Source: Terriglobia bacterium
Lineage (GTDB): Bacteria; Acidobacteriota; Terriglobia; Terriglobales; Acidobacteriaceae
Length of the DNA stretch: 64,000 nt
Direction: 5' to 3'
Assembly (NCBI GenBank): GCA_020073465.1
Contig: JAIQFC010000022.1
Span: forward strand, 28,116-92,115
In this document: positions 26,861-35,083 of the stretch, piece by piece
Layout of the letters: the number at the start of each line of letters is the position of its first letter
How positions within the stretch are numbered: the first letter of the stretch is position 1
Notes under the pieces: generated by a model
Database searches by the model: none
What the model was told of the DNA's origin: nothing
The model's input: only the letters and a program-made list of their open reading frames with translations
Translations under genes and position numbers: made by a program

Positions 26861-27943
26861 ATGAATGGTGTGAAGAATTCAACGAAGTGCCTGACTCTTC
26901 TTTCTGAACTGCTGCTGCCAAACACCAGCGGTGTTGAGTTGCCTCTCTCGAACATCAGCCCAGAAGAAATGCATGACCTGTGTACCCTGGCGAACTCGCA
27001 TCACGTGATCATGCGGGCGTTTCCAGAATTGCAGCGCAGGATCGCGACGAACGAGTCTGCCGCCACAGCAGAATGGGCCGAGGAACTGGAAGGGGCGATA
27101 GAGCGAGAACGGGCTCGAATCAAGTATGCGCTGCCGTACTTGGAGCTTATTTGCGACACGCTCGCAGCGGTGGGAAATGTGGTTGTAATGAAATCCCTAG
27201 ATCACTGGCCTGACCTGGGCAGTGATCTCGATCTGTTTACTGACACTGAACCCGTCGATGTTATTGCCGAAATGAAAAGAAATTTCCAGGCACGGCTGGC
27301 AGATCGCAGTTGGGGAGACCGCCTTGCGAATAAATGGAACTTCATCGTTCCAGGATTGCCGGAACTGGTGGAGATCCATGTTGGGCGCCTGGGCCAAACC
27401 GGTGAGCAAATCGCAGTCTCGCGATCTCTGGTTGCGCGTGCCCGTACAATCCAAATCGGAAAGTATGAGTTTCGAGTGCCGGCGCCAGAGGAGCGCTTGA
27501 TTATCAGCACACTGCAGCGCATGTATCGTCATTTCTACATTCGCCTTTGCGATGTGGTGGACAATGCCGGGCTGGTGGAAAGGGGCGAGGTCGACTTCGC
27601 ATATCTGCAAAAACTGGCCCAGTCCGCGGGTTTGTGGGATGGGCTGGCTACTTATCTCGTAATTATCTCCGACTATGTGCGGCTCTACCGGGGAGAGGGC
27701 CTGGCGCTGCCGTCGATGGCGACATCGACGGCGCGCTTTGGAGGAGAACAGATCTATTTCCGCAAAAAGTTTCTTCGCATTCCAGTGTTACCGCATGCGG
27801 CCAGTCTGTACGCGTCGGAACTCACCAGGCTTTTTCTGAACGGCGAGATTCGTAATACGTTGCGCTTGAGTCTGCTACCAGGTTTGGCGACGGCGGCAGC
27901 TCTGGAACTGAAGCTCACGGGGAGCGACAAGGGAATCTGGTAA
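26861..27943 (+). CDS. Nucleotidyltransferase-fold protein (NTP_transf_5 type)
   Basis: A 360-residue cytoplasmic protein. The motif WPDLGSDLDLF (about residues 112-122) is the GSxxDxD signature of the polymerase-beta-like nucleotidyltransferase fold; a preceding VVVMKSLDHW matches the NTP_transf_5 family found in capsule and peptide clusters. The later HVGRLGQTGEQ supplies a further conserved His/Glu region. The C-terminal half is helical. It is the last gene of the rightward polysaccharide operon (79 nt gap). The role may be nucleotidylation of a protein or sugar; substrate unknown. Confidence 0.8.
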   Translation: MNGVKNSTKCLTLLSELLLPNTSGVELPLSNISPEEMHDLCTLANSHHVIMRAFPELQRRIATNESAATAEWAEELEGAIERERARIKYALPYLELICDTLAAVGNVVVMKSLDHWPDLGSDLDLFTDTEPVDVIAEMKRNFQARLADRSWGDRLANKWNFIVPGLPELVEIHVGRLGQTGEQIAVSRSLVARARTIQIGKYEFRVPAPEERLIISTLQRMYRHFYIRLCDVVDNAGLVERGEVDFAYLQKLAQSAGLWDGLATYLVIISDYVRLYRGEGLALPSMATSTARFGGEQIYFRKKFLRIPVLPHAASLYASELTRLFLNGEIRNTLRLSLLPGLATAAALELKLTGSDKGIW

Positions 27944-28064
27944 TGCGGAGAGGCCTGTAGCATCGTGAGCAAATGCTACGGAATCTACCGGATTGCGACT
28001 GCTGTGTCGTGATCCTAAGGTTAAGTCAGAAATTGCAGCAAGGAAACGATGGAGAAAGAGTCCC

Positions 28065-28235
28065 ATGCCGGGAAAGAAGCACTTGCTCGGTGTAAGCAAT
28101 AAGGAAGAGCGGCAGTATGAGCACATCAAGGAAAGCGCCCAGCGGTCAGGACGCTATGGCAGCCGTGCCAAGGAAGTTGCTGCACGAACAGTCCTCAAAC
28201 AGCACAAGGAGAAGGGACACAGCAAGGGGCACTAA
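28065..28235 (+). CDS. Small basic protein, plasmid-stabilisation-annotated family type
   Basis: A 56-residue highly charged protein (MPGKKHLLGVSNKEERQYEH ... ending KGHSKGH). Similar short proteins with a KEERQYEHIKES core and an AAxTVxKxxK ending are often annotated as plasmid stabilisation protein, but with no proven function. ATG 28065 lies 10 nt after GGAG; a longer frame from 27993 has no support. It stands alone between the polysaccharide operon and the response-regulator cluster. Confidence 0.68.
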   Translation: MPGKKHLLGVSNKEERQYEHIKESAQRSGRYGSRAKEVAARTVLKQHKEKGHSKGH

Positions 28236-28280
28236 AACGGCGCGGGATGTGGAAATATTTGGTTGGGGTGAGGAGATCTC

Positions 28281-28679
28281 TTGGTTCGAATTCTAGTGGT
28301 TGACGACAATCCAGCGGTGCGGCACTATCTGCGTGCCATCCTCGAACAGCAGAGCTCCTGGCAGGTTTGCGATGAGGCGCGCACTGGAAGCGAGGCACTG
28401 GAGAGGGTACAGAAAGCTCCACCAGATTTGATTTTGCTCGACTTTCAGATGCCGGACCTCAACGGACTTGATGTTGCCCAGCAGATCTCTCACTTATTTC
28501 CCAAGATTCCCATCTTGATGGTTACCATTCATTTATCCAGGCAGCTGGCTGAAGCCGCGCAAAATGTTGGCATCCGGGGAGCCTGCGCAAAGACCGATGT
28601 GGGCTCGATCGTGGAAGCTGTGGACGCGCTTCTGCATCAACGAACGTATTTCCCGACCATAAGTGCAGCTGCGCTTTAG
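28281..28679 (+). CDS. Single-domain response regulator (receiver only)
   Basis: A 132-residue CheY-like receiver domain: VVDDNPAV acidic pair, LILLDFQMPDLNG with the phospho-acceptor Asp, MVTIHLS switch Thr and the conserved Lys in ACAKTDVG. No output domain. TTG 28281 is the likely start, with GAGGAG 5 nt upstream. It resembles the receiver half of the NarL-type proteins nearby and may be a phosphate sink or a truncated regulator. Confidence 0.88.
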   Translation: MVRILVVDDNPAVRHYLRAILEQQSSWQVCDEARTGSEALERVQKAPPDLILLDFQMPDLNGLDVAQQISHLFPKIPILMVTIHLSRQLAEAAQNVGIRGACAKTDVGSIVEAVDALLHQRTYFPTISAAAL

Positions 28680-28897
28680 ACCCCACGGTAGAATTTAGGC
28701 AGGACAGTAAGAAAGGCGAACTTCCAGCGATATACAGGATTCTCTGTATACGGAGCCTGATTGGCACATGATAGGGTTCTTGGAGTCGCGGTGGAAATGC
28801 GGCTCATGGCGTTTGACGGGAATAGCTTTTCGGCGGAGACTCAAGACAAAACGCGCATGGTCAAATCTCAGCCTCCCCCGAAGGGCTACAAACGGTC

Positions 28898-29311
28898 ATG
28901 ACGATCCGTATCTTGTTGGTAGACGACCATCCTATTGTGCGGCAGGGGTTGAGGACTCTTTTAGAGGGCCGTCCAGGTTGGGAAATAGTAGGGGAAGCAT
29001 CCGATGGAGTTGAGGCATTGGACAAGGCCAGCAGCTTGATGCCTGATGTTGTGGTGCTGGATGTTACTATGCCGAAAATGAACGGTTTGGAAGCCTGCCG
29101 GTTGATCCGTCAAAAGGCGTCAGACCTGGAGATTTTGTTCGTTACGCAACACGATTCTCCGCAAATGATGCGTGAGGCATTGGAGGCTGGGGCCCGGGGC
29201 TATGTCGTAAAGTCGAATGCTGCGCGGGATCTGCTGGAAGCAGTCGAGGCAGTAAGCCAGCACCGCGTGTTTACGGCGCTGGCGCAGCGTGAGTCGGCTC
29301 GTCCGTGTTGA
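28898..29311 (+). CDS. Response regulator receiver, NarL type, lacking the HTH
   Basis: A 137-residue receiver with LLVDDHPIVRQGLRTLLEGR, VVVLDVTMPKMNG (phospho-Asp) and GYVVKSNAARDLLEAV (Lys), nearly a copy of the receiver in the 29382 product. Translation stops at the point where the linker and LuxR-type HTH should begin, and only 70 nt separate it from the next gene, so no HTH remnant exists there. It is either a genuine single-domain regulator or a truncated duplicate of its neighbour. Confidence 0.88.
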   Translation: MTIRILLVDDHPIVRQGLRTLLEGRPGWEIVGEASDGVEALDKASSLMPDVVVLDVTMPKMNGLEACRLIRQKASDLEILFVTQHDSPQMMREALEAGARGYVVKSNAARDLLEAVEAVSQHRVFTALAQRESARPC

Positions 29312-29381
29312 GTTGTGGTGGGTCAAAGAAATAAAATCTAGGTGAAATTCCAATGGAAGTTTCCCTTAATGAGGAGCTGCC

Positions 29382-30083
29382 ATGAGATTGCGTATCTTGT
29401 TAGCCGACGATCATGAAATTGTGCGTCGAGGTTTGAGCGCGCTACTCCAAAAGCATGAGGGGTGGGAAATCTGTGGAGAAGCCTCCGACGGGCGCGAGAC
29501 GCTGGAAAAGGCCAAGGAGTTGAAGCCGGATGTCATCGTCCTGGACATTGGCATGCCGTACCTCAATGGCCTCGAGGCCACCCGTCAACTGCTGCAGCAC
29601 GATCCACGTTTCAAGATTATCGTGTTAACGATCACCGACTCTGATCAGGTCATCCGCGAAGCCCTGGATGCTGGCGCGCGCGGGTTCGTTTTGAAGTCGG
29701 ATGCGGCTCGCGATCTGGTCTCCGCGGTGGAAGCGTTGCAGAGCAAGCGTATGTTCTTCACGCCCCGGGTGAACGACTTGGTGCTGGCCGGGTTTCTAGA
29801 TAAAGGGCACGCGGTTTCCAGAACCGAAGTTCCCAGTTTGCCGACGTTAACCGCACGGGAGCGCGAGATCACCCAGCTTCTGGCTGAAGGGAAAAGCTCC
29901 AAGGAAGTTGCGTCGCTGCTGAACTTGAGCACCAAGACTGTCGAAACTCACCGCAGCAACATCATGCGAAAGCTCAGCCTGCACAGCATTCGCGATCTGG
30001 TGGTCTACGCCATCAAGAACAACATTATCCAGATTGAAATGCCTCCTCCACTCAAGACCACTCCGGCAACTTCCGTCGCCTGA
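29382..30083 (+). CDS. NarL/LuxR-family response regulator
   Basis: A 233-residue regulator. Receiver at 1-120 (LLADDHEIVRRGL, VIVLDIGMPYLNG with phospho-Asp, GFVLKSDAARDLVSAV) and LuxR-type HTH at about 155-215 (LTAREREITQLLAEGKSSKE, VASLLNLSTKTVETHRSNIM). It pairs by type with HisKA_3 kinases such as that at the left edge. ATG 29382 follows GAGGAG. A paralogue lies at 31592. Confidence 0.93.
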   Translation: MRLRILLADDHEIVRRGLSALLQKHEGWEICGEASDGRETLEKAKELKPDVIVLDIGMPYLNGLEATRQLLQHDPRFKIIVLTITDSDQVIREALDAGARGFVLKSDAARDLVSAVEALQSKRMFFTPRVNDLVLAGFLDKGHAVSRTEVPSLPTLTAREREITQLLAEGKSSKEVASLLNLSTKTVETHRSNIMRKLSLHSIRDLVVYAIKNNIIQIEMPPPLKTTPATSVA

Positions 30084-30104
30084 AATCTATCCAGTACTTC
30101 TCCA

Positions 30105-31181
30105 TCAATGGGTGGAGTTTGGGGAGAAGTATCCGGTACGGGTGCGCACTGTGAGCCTGCCATATCCAGGAGCGCGAGCTTCAACTCGCAACGACTGATA
30201 CTCCGGTTTGACGTTCTGGTTTTGCGGCTTGTAAGCGATTGTGTACTGGCTGCGAATGTCGTGGGCCACGGTCTTGGTAATATTGTCGACCTGATCGAGA
30301 GTCTCTGGAAAGTAGGCCACCCCACCGGTGCCATCGGCCAACCGTTGCAGAGCTTCTCGGCCTGGACCAAGCAAGCCGCCACCCAGCAAGCCCACTGCAT
30401 ACAAGGTTGGTCCGTTTGCTTGTTGCAGCCGGCGCGAAGCTTCCTGCAAAGTTTCCTGGCTCATGTTGTCCTGACCGTCTGTAATCACCAGGAGGACTTT
30501 CTTTTCCAATCGAGGATTATTCTTGAGGTGTGCCGCGGAAGCGACGATAGCGTCATAGAGGGCGGTACTCCCCCTCATAGGGCCTTGATGCAGAGCCACC
30601 TGCAGCAACTTTGCGTCCGAGGTGAAATCCTGGTCTAGATAGTAGTCCTGGCTGAAGTTCACCACAAACATCTCGTCCTGCGGATTACCGGCACGAATCA
30701 GATTCAGCACTGCCTGATTGATCTTTTCCCGCTTGTCGCGCATCGATCCTGAATTGTCGATGACGATTCCCATCGCGACTGGAACGTCTTCCCGGCGAAA
30801 TGAAGTGATGGTTTGGGGCTCCCCATTTTCAAAGACCGTAAATGCAGTCTTGTCCAAATACGGCACCAATCGCCGTTGTTCGTCGAAGACAATGGCATGC
30901 AAGACGACTTCTTCCACTTGTTTCTTGAAAACGAACATGCCGCTCTGATCGTTGGCGGTAGGTTCCTCGGTGATCGGTTCCTGGTTTGACGGTTGCCGGC
31001 TAGTCTGTGGCGAAGCAGGGTCGTCTGACGAAGGTGCTACTGAATTGCCATTCGTTGCAGGCGGAGGGGTGGGAGATGGCGCCGACGAAGTTGTTTGCGC
31101 CAGCCCAGCCGCACTCAGGAAGCAGAGTGCAACGGCCGTCCAAATTGCCCTGTTCAATCGGCCAGAAGCGACAAAGTGCAT
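30105..31181 (-). CDS. VWFA-related secreted protein (Acidobacteria-type VWA)
   Basis: A 358-residue exported protein. Signal peptide (about 1-28, SAAGLAQ), a Ser/Pro/Thr/Asn-rich segment, a beta-rich region LVPYLDKTAFTVFENGEPQT, then a von Willebrand A domain (about 125-320) with the MIDAS motif DNSGSMRDK, the metal-site Thr in MRGSTALYDAIV and LLVITDGQDNMS. The VFENGEPQ-to-VWA arrangement matches TIGR03436, first described in Acidobacteria. It probably mediates metal-dependent binding at the cell surface. Convergent with the regulator at 29382. Confidence 0.9.
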   Translation of the reverse strand: MHFVASGRLNRAIWTAVALCFLSAAGLAQTTSSAPSPTPPPATNGNSVAPSSDDPASPQTSRQPSNQEPITEEPTANDQSGMFVFKKQVEEVVLHAIVFDEQRRLVPYLDKTAFTVFENGEPQTITSFRREDVPVAMGIVIDNSGSMRDKREKINQAVLNLIRAGNPQDEMFVVNFSQDYYLDQDFTSDAKLLQVALHQGPMRGSTALYDAIVASAAHLKNNPRLEKKVLLVITDGQDNMSQETLQEASRRLQQANGPTLYAVGLLGGGLLGPGREALQRLADGTGGVAYFPETLDQVDNITKTVAHDIRSQYTIAYKPQNQNVKPEYQSLRVEARAPGYGRLTVRTRTGYFSPNSTH

Positions 31182-31591
31182 GAGATTCCTCCAACGCTTC
31201 TTGGATGCAAGTTGGCGCGTGAGGGGAGAGCGCGAAAGTGCGCCAAGAACCTACAGGAAAGACCTGAGTAGCAGGAGAGTTGGGAGATCGCTGCGGTCTC
31301 AAAGTGAGGTTTCCCCCGATCCTTAAGAGTGCGGTGATCTGGGGCGCCGGGAAAAACTTACACAAAGACGGTCCACGGCGACGTCAGAGAATGTCTTTAT
31401 CTGCAATGAATTGGAGATTTGGCAATTCCTGTGCTGTACAGTCTGGCATCCGCGAGAACTTGGAATAACTTCGCGGGGAATACGGCCCGGCGGTCTCATG
31501 TATTAGTGGGCGTGAACCGCGCTGGCCACAGCCGTCGGTAGTACCAGAAATTCCTGTGAAATATGCATCGGTATTCTATTGGAGGTGAAGC
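31182..31591. other. Divergent intergenic region, VWA/response regulator
   Basis: A 410-nt region between divergent genes containing both promoters. Short reading frames here lack start-site support. Confidence 0.5.
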
Positions 31592-32245
31592 ATGAGTGTG
31601 CTTCGAATCCTGATTGTGGACGATCACGAAGTTGCCAGAAAAGGGATCCGCGCTTTGCTGGAGAGCCACGTGGGATGGGAGGTTTGCGGCGAGGCCCGGG
31701 ATGGGCGAGAAGCGGTGGAATACACCAGCAAGATGAAGCCAGATGTGGTCCTGCTGGACATCGGTATGCCGAACCTGAACGGCCTGAACGCTGCCAGACA
31801 AATTCTGGCCATAGCCCCCGACACTCGAATTCTGGTTCTGACCATGCACGATTCGGATCAGGTGGTGCGAGAAGTGCTCGCCGCGGGCGCTCGCGGATTT
31901 CTGCTCAAGTCCGACGCAGGGAGGGACTTGGTGGCCGCAGTCGAGGCGTTGCAACACCAGCGAACATTTTTCACGACCAAGGTGGCACAGATGGTGCTGG
32001 AAGGGTATCTGCATCCAGGCAGCGAAGAGGAGCATTTAAGTGGCCAGGTTCTGACCCCACGCGAACGGGAAGTGATTCAGCTTCTCGCCGAAGGAAGGAG
32101 CACCAAGGAAGTCGCTGTCACGCTCAACCTAAGTGTTAAGACAGCAGAAACTCACCGCACAAATCTGATGCGTAAGCTTGATATACACTCGGTTGCGGAT
32201 TTGACGCTTTACGCCGTCCGCAACGGAATCGTCCAGGTTTACTAA
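31592..32245 (+). CDS. NarL/LuxR-family response regulator
   Basis: A 217-residue regulator closely related to the 29382 product. Receiver: IVDDHEVARKGIRALLESH, VVLLDIGMPNLNG (phospho-Asp), LVLTMHDSDQVV, GFLLKSDAGRDLVAAV (Lys). LuxR-type HTH: LTPREREVIQLLAEGRSTKE then VAVTLNLSVKTAETHRTNLM. ATG 31592 follows GGAGGTGA. A long perfect hairpin begins right after the stop codon. Confidence 0.93.
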   Translation: MSVLRILIVDDHEVARKGIRALLESHVGWEVCGEARDGREAVEYTSKMKPDVVLLDIGMPNLNGLNAARQILAIAPDTRILVLTMHDSDQVVREVLAAGARGFLLKSDAGRDLVAAVEALQHQRTFFTTKVAQMVLEGYLHPGSEEEHLSGQVLTPREREVIQLLAEGRSTKEVAVTLNLSVKTAETHRTNLMRKLDIHSVADLTLYAVRNGIVQVY

Positions 32246-32246
32246 A

Positions 32247-32277
32247 CGCAACACGTTTCGCCGGCGAACGTGTTGCG
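32247..32277 (+). terminator. Strong hairpin after response regulator
   Basis: Perfect 11-bp arms CGCAACACGTT / AACGTGTTGCG around a 9-nt GC-rich loop, starting 2 nt after the TAA. No T-tract follows, so it may be a processing or attenuating hairpin rather than a classic terminator. Confidence 0.55.
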
Positions 32278-32470
32278 GTATGGCAGATGGTCTGCCTGGC
32301 AAAGCACTATCGGCTGCACCAACCGTTGTAGACCCCATCACATTCGCGTAAGGCGAGACCACCGCGCAATTAGAGACTTTACCGGATACACCGCGCACCC
32401 GCGCGTGCATAGACTCGCATCTGCTTGCGGCAAGGCGATCGGAAAATTAAAGGGAAGGAGTTCTCACGCG

Positions 32471-32623
32471 ATGCTCTGGACCATTGTTGCTCTGCTGTTG
32501 ATTCTCTGGATGTTAGGCATGGTTAGTTCATACACGCTGGGTGGATTCATCCACATTCTGCTTGTCTTAGCCGTGATTGCAGTCTTGATCCGCTTGATCC
32601 AAGGCCGCAACCCAGTGGCTTGA
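32471..32623 (+). CDS. lmo0937-family small membrane protein
   Basis: A 50-residue protein with two transmembrane helices (about 3-20 and 26-43) separated by SSYTLGGFIH; ends RLIQGRNPVA. This sequence pattern (LWMLGMVSSYTLGG... HILLVLAVI) is that of the lmo0937 family, tiny membrane proteins often near stress genes. ATG 32471 has AAGGAG 10 nt upstream. Confidence 0.85.
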   Translation: MLWTIVALLLILWMLGMVSSYTLGGFIHILLVLAVIAVLIRLIQGRNPVA

Positions 32624-32780
32624 ATTCTTCGTGGCTCGAATCAACAACGGCGATCCAGACTGCCCTGGCGCGCGGTTCTGCAGTGAAACTGGCGGACAAT
32701 CGTGAACGGCAACGTCCGCGGGTTCACCTACATCACAATCACCGGCAGCATTTAACACATCAATCGACATGGAGACAAAG

Positions 32781-32972
32781 ATGACTCAAAATCGAACGGA
32801 TCTTCACACTTGCGGTATCTGCAGCCAGTCATTCAACTCGGAACGTGAACTGCAGGAACATCAGAGCAGTGCACACAACCGACCGGTGCAGGGTGAAAAA
32901 CAGCCAGACTTTGAGCGCAAACCGAAAGGTGGGCCGGACCAGGACGAACAGAAGAAAGAGAAGATCGCCTAG
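32781..32972 (+). CDS. Small C2H2 zinc-finger protein
   Basis: A 63-residue hydrophilic protein. A classical C2H2 finger is visible: Cys-x2-Cys-x12-His-x4-His in CGICSQSFNSERELQEHQ followed by SSAH. The C-terminal half is a charged, lysine-rich tail. Bacterial C2H2 proteins can bind DNA (as in the Ros family, whose fold differs), but the target of this type is unknown. ATG 32781 has GGAG 6 nt upstream; an ATG at 32769 is also in frame but overlaps the ribosome-binding site. Confidence 0.75.
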   Translation: MTQNRTDLHTCGICSQSFNSERELQEHQSSAHNRPVQGEKQPDFERKPKGGPDQDEQKKEKIA

Positions 32973-33101
32973 GCCTTGATCCACAGCAATAGCCACAAAG
33001 TATCTCGGCACGGATCGCTTTCACCCCGACTTCGTGGGTCACGACTCGAGAGTAGGACAGATGCCGGAACAAACAGACAAATCCTTGAGGAGAAGAATGC
33101 C

Positions 33102-33362
33102 ATGAATAAGGATCGTGTAGAAGGTAAGGTTAAAGACATTACCGGACGCATGGAGCGCCAAGCCGGGGAGTGGACCGGCGACGAGGAGAAACAGGCGCAC
33201 GGAGCGATGAAGCAAGTTGAGGGGAAAGTGCAGAACGCGGTGGGCAAGGCGAAAGACGCGATCGACGACGCGAGAAAGCGTGTTGCCAGCGAAGACGATG
33301 ACGTGAACGAAAACGAAGAGACTGCAGAAGATGTTCGTGAGTCTCGGCGAAAGGCTAGCTAA
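33102..33362 (+). CDS. CsbD-family stress protein
   Basis: An 86-residue, highly charged protein. Its N-terminal 60 residues match CsbD: MNKDRVEGKVKDITGRMERQ, then GEWTGDEEKQAHGAMKQVEG. CsbD proteins are abundant general-stress proteins of unknown mechanism. The C-terminal tail is acidic (EDDDVNENEETAED). ATG 33102 lies 9 nt after GAGGAG. Confidence 0.9.
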   Translation: MNKDRVEGKVKDITGRMERQAGEWTGDEEKQAHGAMKQVEGKVQNAVGKAKDAIDDARKRVASEDDDVNENEETAEDVRESRRKAS

Positions 33363-33406
33363 CTCTGGCTATGTCTTTTGCTTGAAAGAGGCGGGAGTAA
33401 ATAACG

Positions 33407-33443
33407 GCAGGGTGGAGGAGCGTGTCCACGCGCCCCACCCTGC
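33407..33443. terminator. Bidirectional two-tier terminator
   Basis: Outer stem GCAGGGTGG / CCACCCTGC (9 bp) encloses an inner stem GCGTG / CACGC. It lies between the converging csbD-like and yciE-like genes. Confidence 0.75.
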
Positions 33444-33448
33444 TCAAC

Positions 33449-33997
33449 CTAGGCAGCTTTTCTGGACCTGACCTTGACGGACTCCTTGGTGTCTGGCTCT
33501 GTAGTTGTGAGTTTGTTGGCTTGTGCGTTGATCGCGGACGAAAGATTAGTGAGCTTCTCATCGGCTTGCGTTTCTTCCTGTAGTGTTTTGGTAAGCAGAG
33601 AAGCGTGTTCGCTCAAATTCATCAATTCCGCAAAGGCTCGAGCTGTGCCGTATGCAGCGATCTCGTAGTGTTCCACTCGTTGAGCTGCGCCGATCAAGGC
33701 AGCATCGAGGACTGCGTCCCTGTACGCCCCGCGCATTGCTTCCATCCCTTCTTTGAGCAGGCCTTCCATTCCGAGGCATTTCTTGCCGGTAGGCCTTTCC
33801 TCCAAATCTTCAAATATTCGCTCAAGACGGGACACCTGTTCGGATGTTTGTCGCAAGTGCTCCTCGAAGGCCTGGCGCAGCTCACTGCTGGACGCCGCTT
33901 TTGCCATCCGGGGCAGCGCCCTTACCAGTTGAGTTTCTGCGCTATACAGGTCTCTGAGTTCGTCTACATATAAGTTACGGAATGAAGCTTTCTGCAT
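33449..33997 (-). CDS. YciE/YciF ferritin-like protein (DUF892)
   Basis: A 182-residue helical protein. DUF892 features: LYVDELRDLYSAETQLVRAL, HLRQTSEQVSRLERIFEDL, and VEHYEIAAYGTARAFAELM; the ExxxQ/HYE-type residues correspond to the ferritin-like di-iron ligands of YciF. Found with CsbD-like and small membrane proteins in bacterial stress clusters; function not established. The C-terminus is lysine/arginine-rich. ATG 33997 has AAGGAG 9 nt upstream; the frame is open for a further 41 codons without support. Confidence 0.9.
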   Translation of the reverse strand: MQKASFRNLYVDELRDLYSAETQLVRALPRMAKAASSSELRQAFEEHLRQTSEQVSRLERIFEDLEERPTGKKCLGMEGLLKEGMEAMRGAYRDAVLDAALIGAAQRVEHYEIAAYGTARAFAELMNLSEHASLLTKTLQEETQADEKLTNLSSAINAQANKLTTTEPDTKESVKVRSRKAA

Positions 33998-34197
33998 GAC
34001 AATCTTCTCCTTAGAAAATATTCCAGCTTGACGAGGCAAATCGCGCTGCCAGTTAGATTCCGCTTCGTTGTTTCTTGTGTTCCTGCGTCGAAAATAGTCG
34101 CCGCATTTGTATCGCCGCAATACACCAGATGCCGTAGGGTTCAGCGTGCGGAGAGAGGAGAAGAAGCCGCCGCGCGTTCTGCGTTGTGGGCGCGCTC

Positions 34198-34662
34198 TTA
34201 GGAAATCAATTGAATGCTCACAACGTGGAGGATGTTACGGTTCACGTCCAGATTGCCGACTACCTTTACTTGCTTGTCCTCGTAATGCTTCACATCGTCC
34301 TGATCGTCGAGTTGGTACGACGTGCCGCCTGTCTTGAGAACGTACCTGGCGCCATCCTTCAGGATCGTACCTGTGAAAGTTTGGTTTGCGGGGGCTTGCT
34401 GCTGAGCCGGTGGCAGAGCCTGCGGGTTCGTAGGTTGTCCCGGCGTCTCTTGGTCGCTCTGTCGTGTGGGCCGATCGGGCGGCGGAAGTGGCTGGGGCAC
34501 CGGCTTCGGTTTCTGCAGCTGAGACCATGCAATCAGTTGAGGTCCGAGGACATCTGGCGGAAGAGCGGGGCTGGATTGCACCTGAGGGTCCTGGCCGAAG
34601 CCTGATAGCGCCACCACCAGCACGAAGCTTATTGTGGCTAAAATATTTGTCTCTCGTTTCAC
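34198..34662 (-). CDS. DUF5818-like secreted protein
   Basis: A 154-residue exported protein: signal peptide (about 1-24, ALSGFGQ), a Pro/Gln-rich linker, and a C-terminal small beta domain (about 95-154: FTGTILKDGARYVLKTGGTS, YQLDDQDDVKHYEDKQVKVV, LDVNRNILHVVSI) recognisable as the DUF5818 type. GTG 34662 is the start, preceded by GGAGG. A paralogue with the same layout lies at 44375. Confidence 0.8.
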   Translation of the reverse strand: MKRETNILATISFVLVVALSGFGQDPQVQSSPALPPDVLGPQLIAWSQLQKPKPVPQPLPPPDRPTRQSDQETPGQPTNPQALPPAQQQAPANQTFTGTILKDGARYVLKTGGTSYQLDDQDDVKHYEDKQVKVVGNLDVNRNILHVVSIQLIS

Positions 34663-35083
34663 GTCACACCTCCGAAAGACGAATCTGGCGGGTCTTCGAT
34701 CCACGATCGCAGGCCGCAATCGGCCTCTCATGTCGCAGAATGTGGATCACAATCTCCGATGGGGTGAACCATCAGAGGAACTTGCACACCCACTCTCCAC
34801 CTCAAGTACTACCTCGTCTCATCCTGCATCGTCCATACAGCTTTTCTCGTAGGTAATTCCAGTTGTTAAGGGAGTGGGTTGAAAGGAGAAAGCGGACAAG
34901 GAACGCAACAGATAGAGGGGGCGACCTCTCCGTCTGGTGTCCCGCCCGACACCCACCCCCAGTCTGTAGTTAAAGCAGCAAGGCTCCTGTTCATGAAATA
35001 GGGGGAACCCCGTAGGCTCGTTCAAAGAGCAAAACAGAGACGTAGCAAGCTACGTCTCTACGGGTTTGCATCTCAGGCCCGGC
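34663..35083. other. Intergenic region with terminator at its right end
   Basis: 421 nt. Contains the promoter of the DUF5818-like gene at its left end and the terminator of the 35084 gene at its right end; otherwise nothing supportable. Confidence 0.5.
35031..35059 (-). terminator. Intrinsic terminator of the 35084 gene
   Basis: On the minus strand a perfect 10-bp hairpin (AGAGACGTAG / CTACGTCTCT, 4-nt loop) is followed by GTTTTGCTCTTT. The arm sequence resembles a dispersed GTAGAGACGT-type repeat. Confidence 0.75.
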
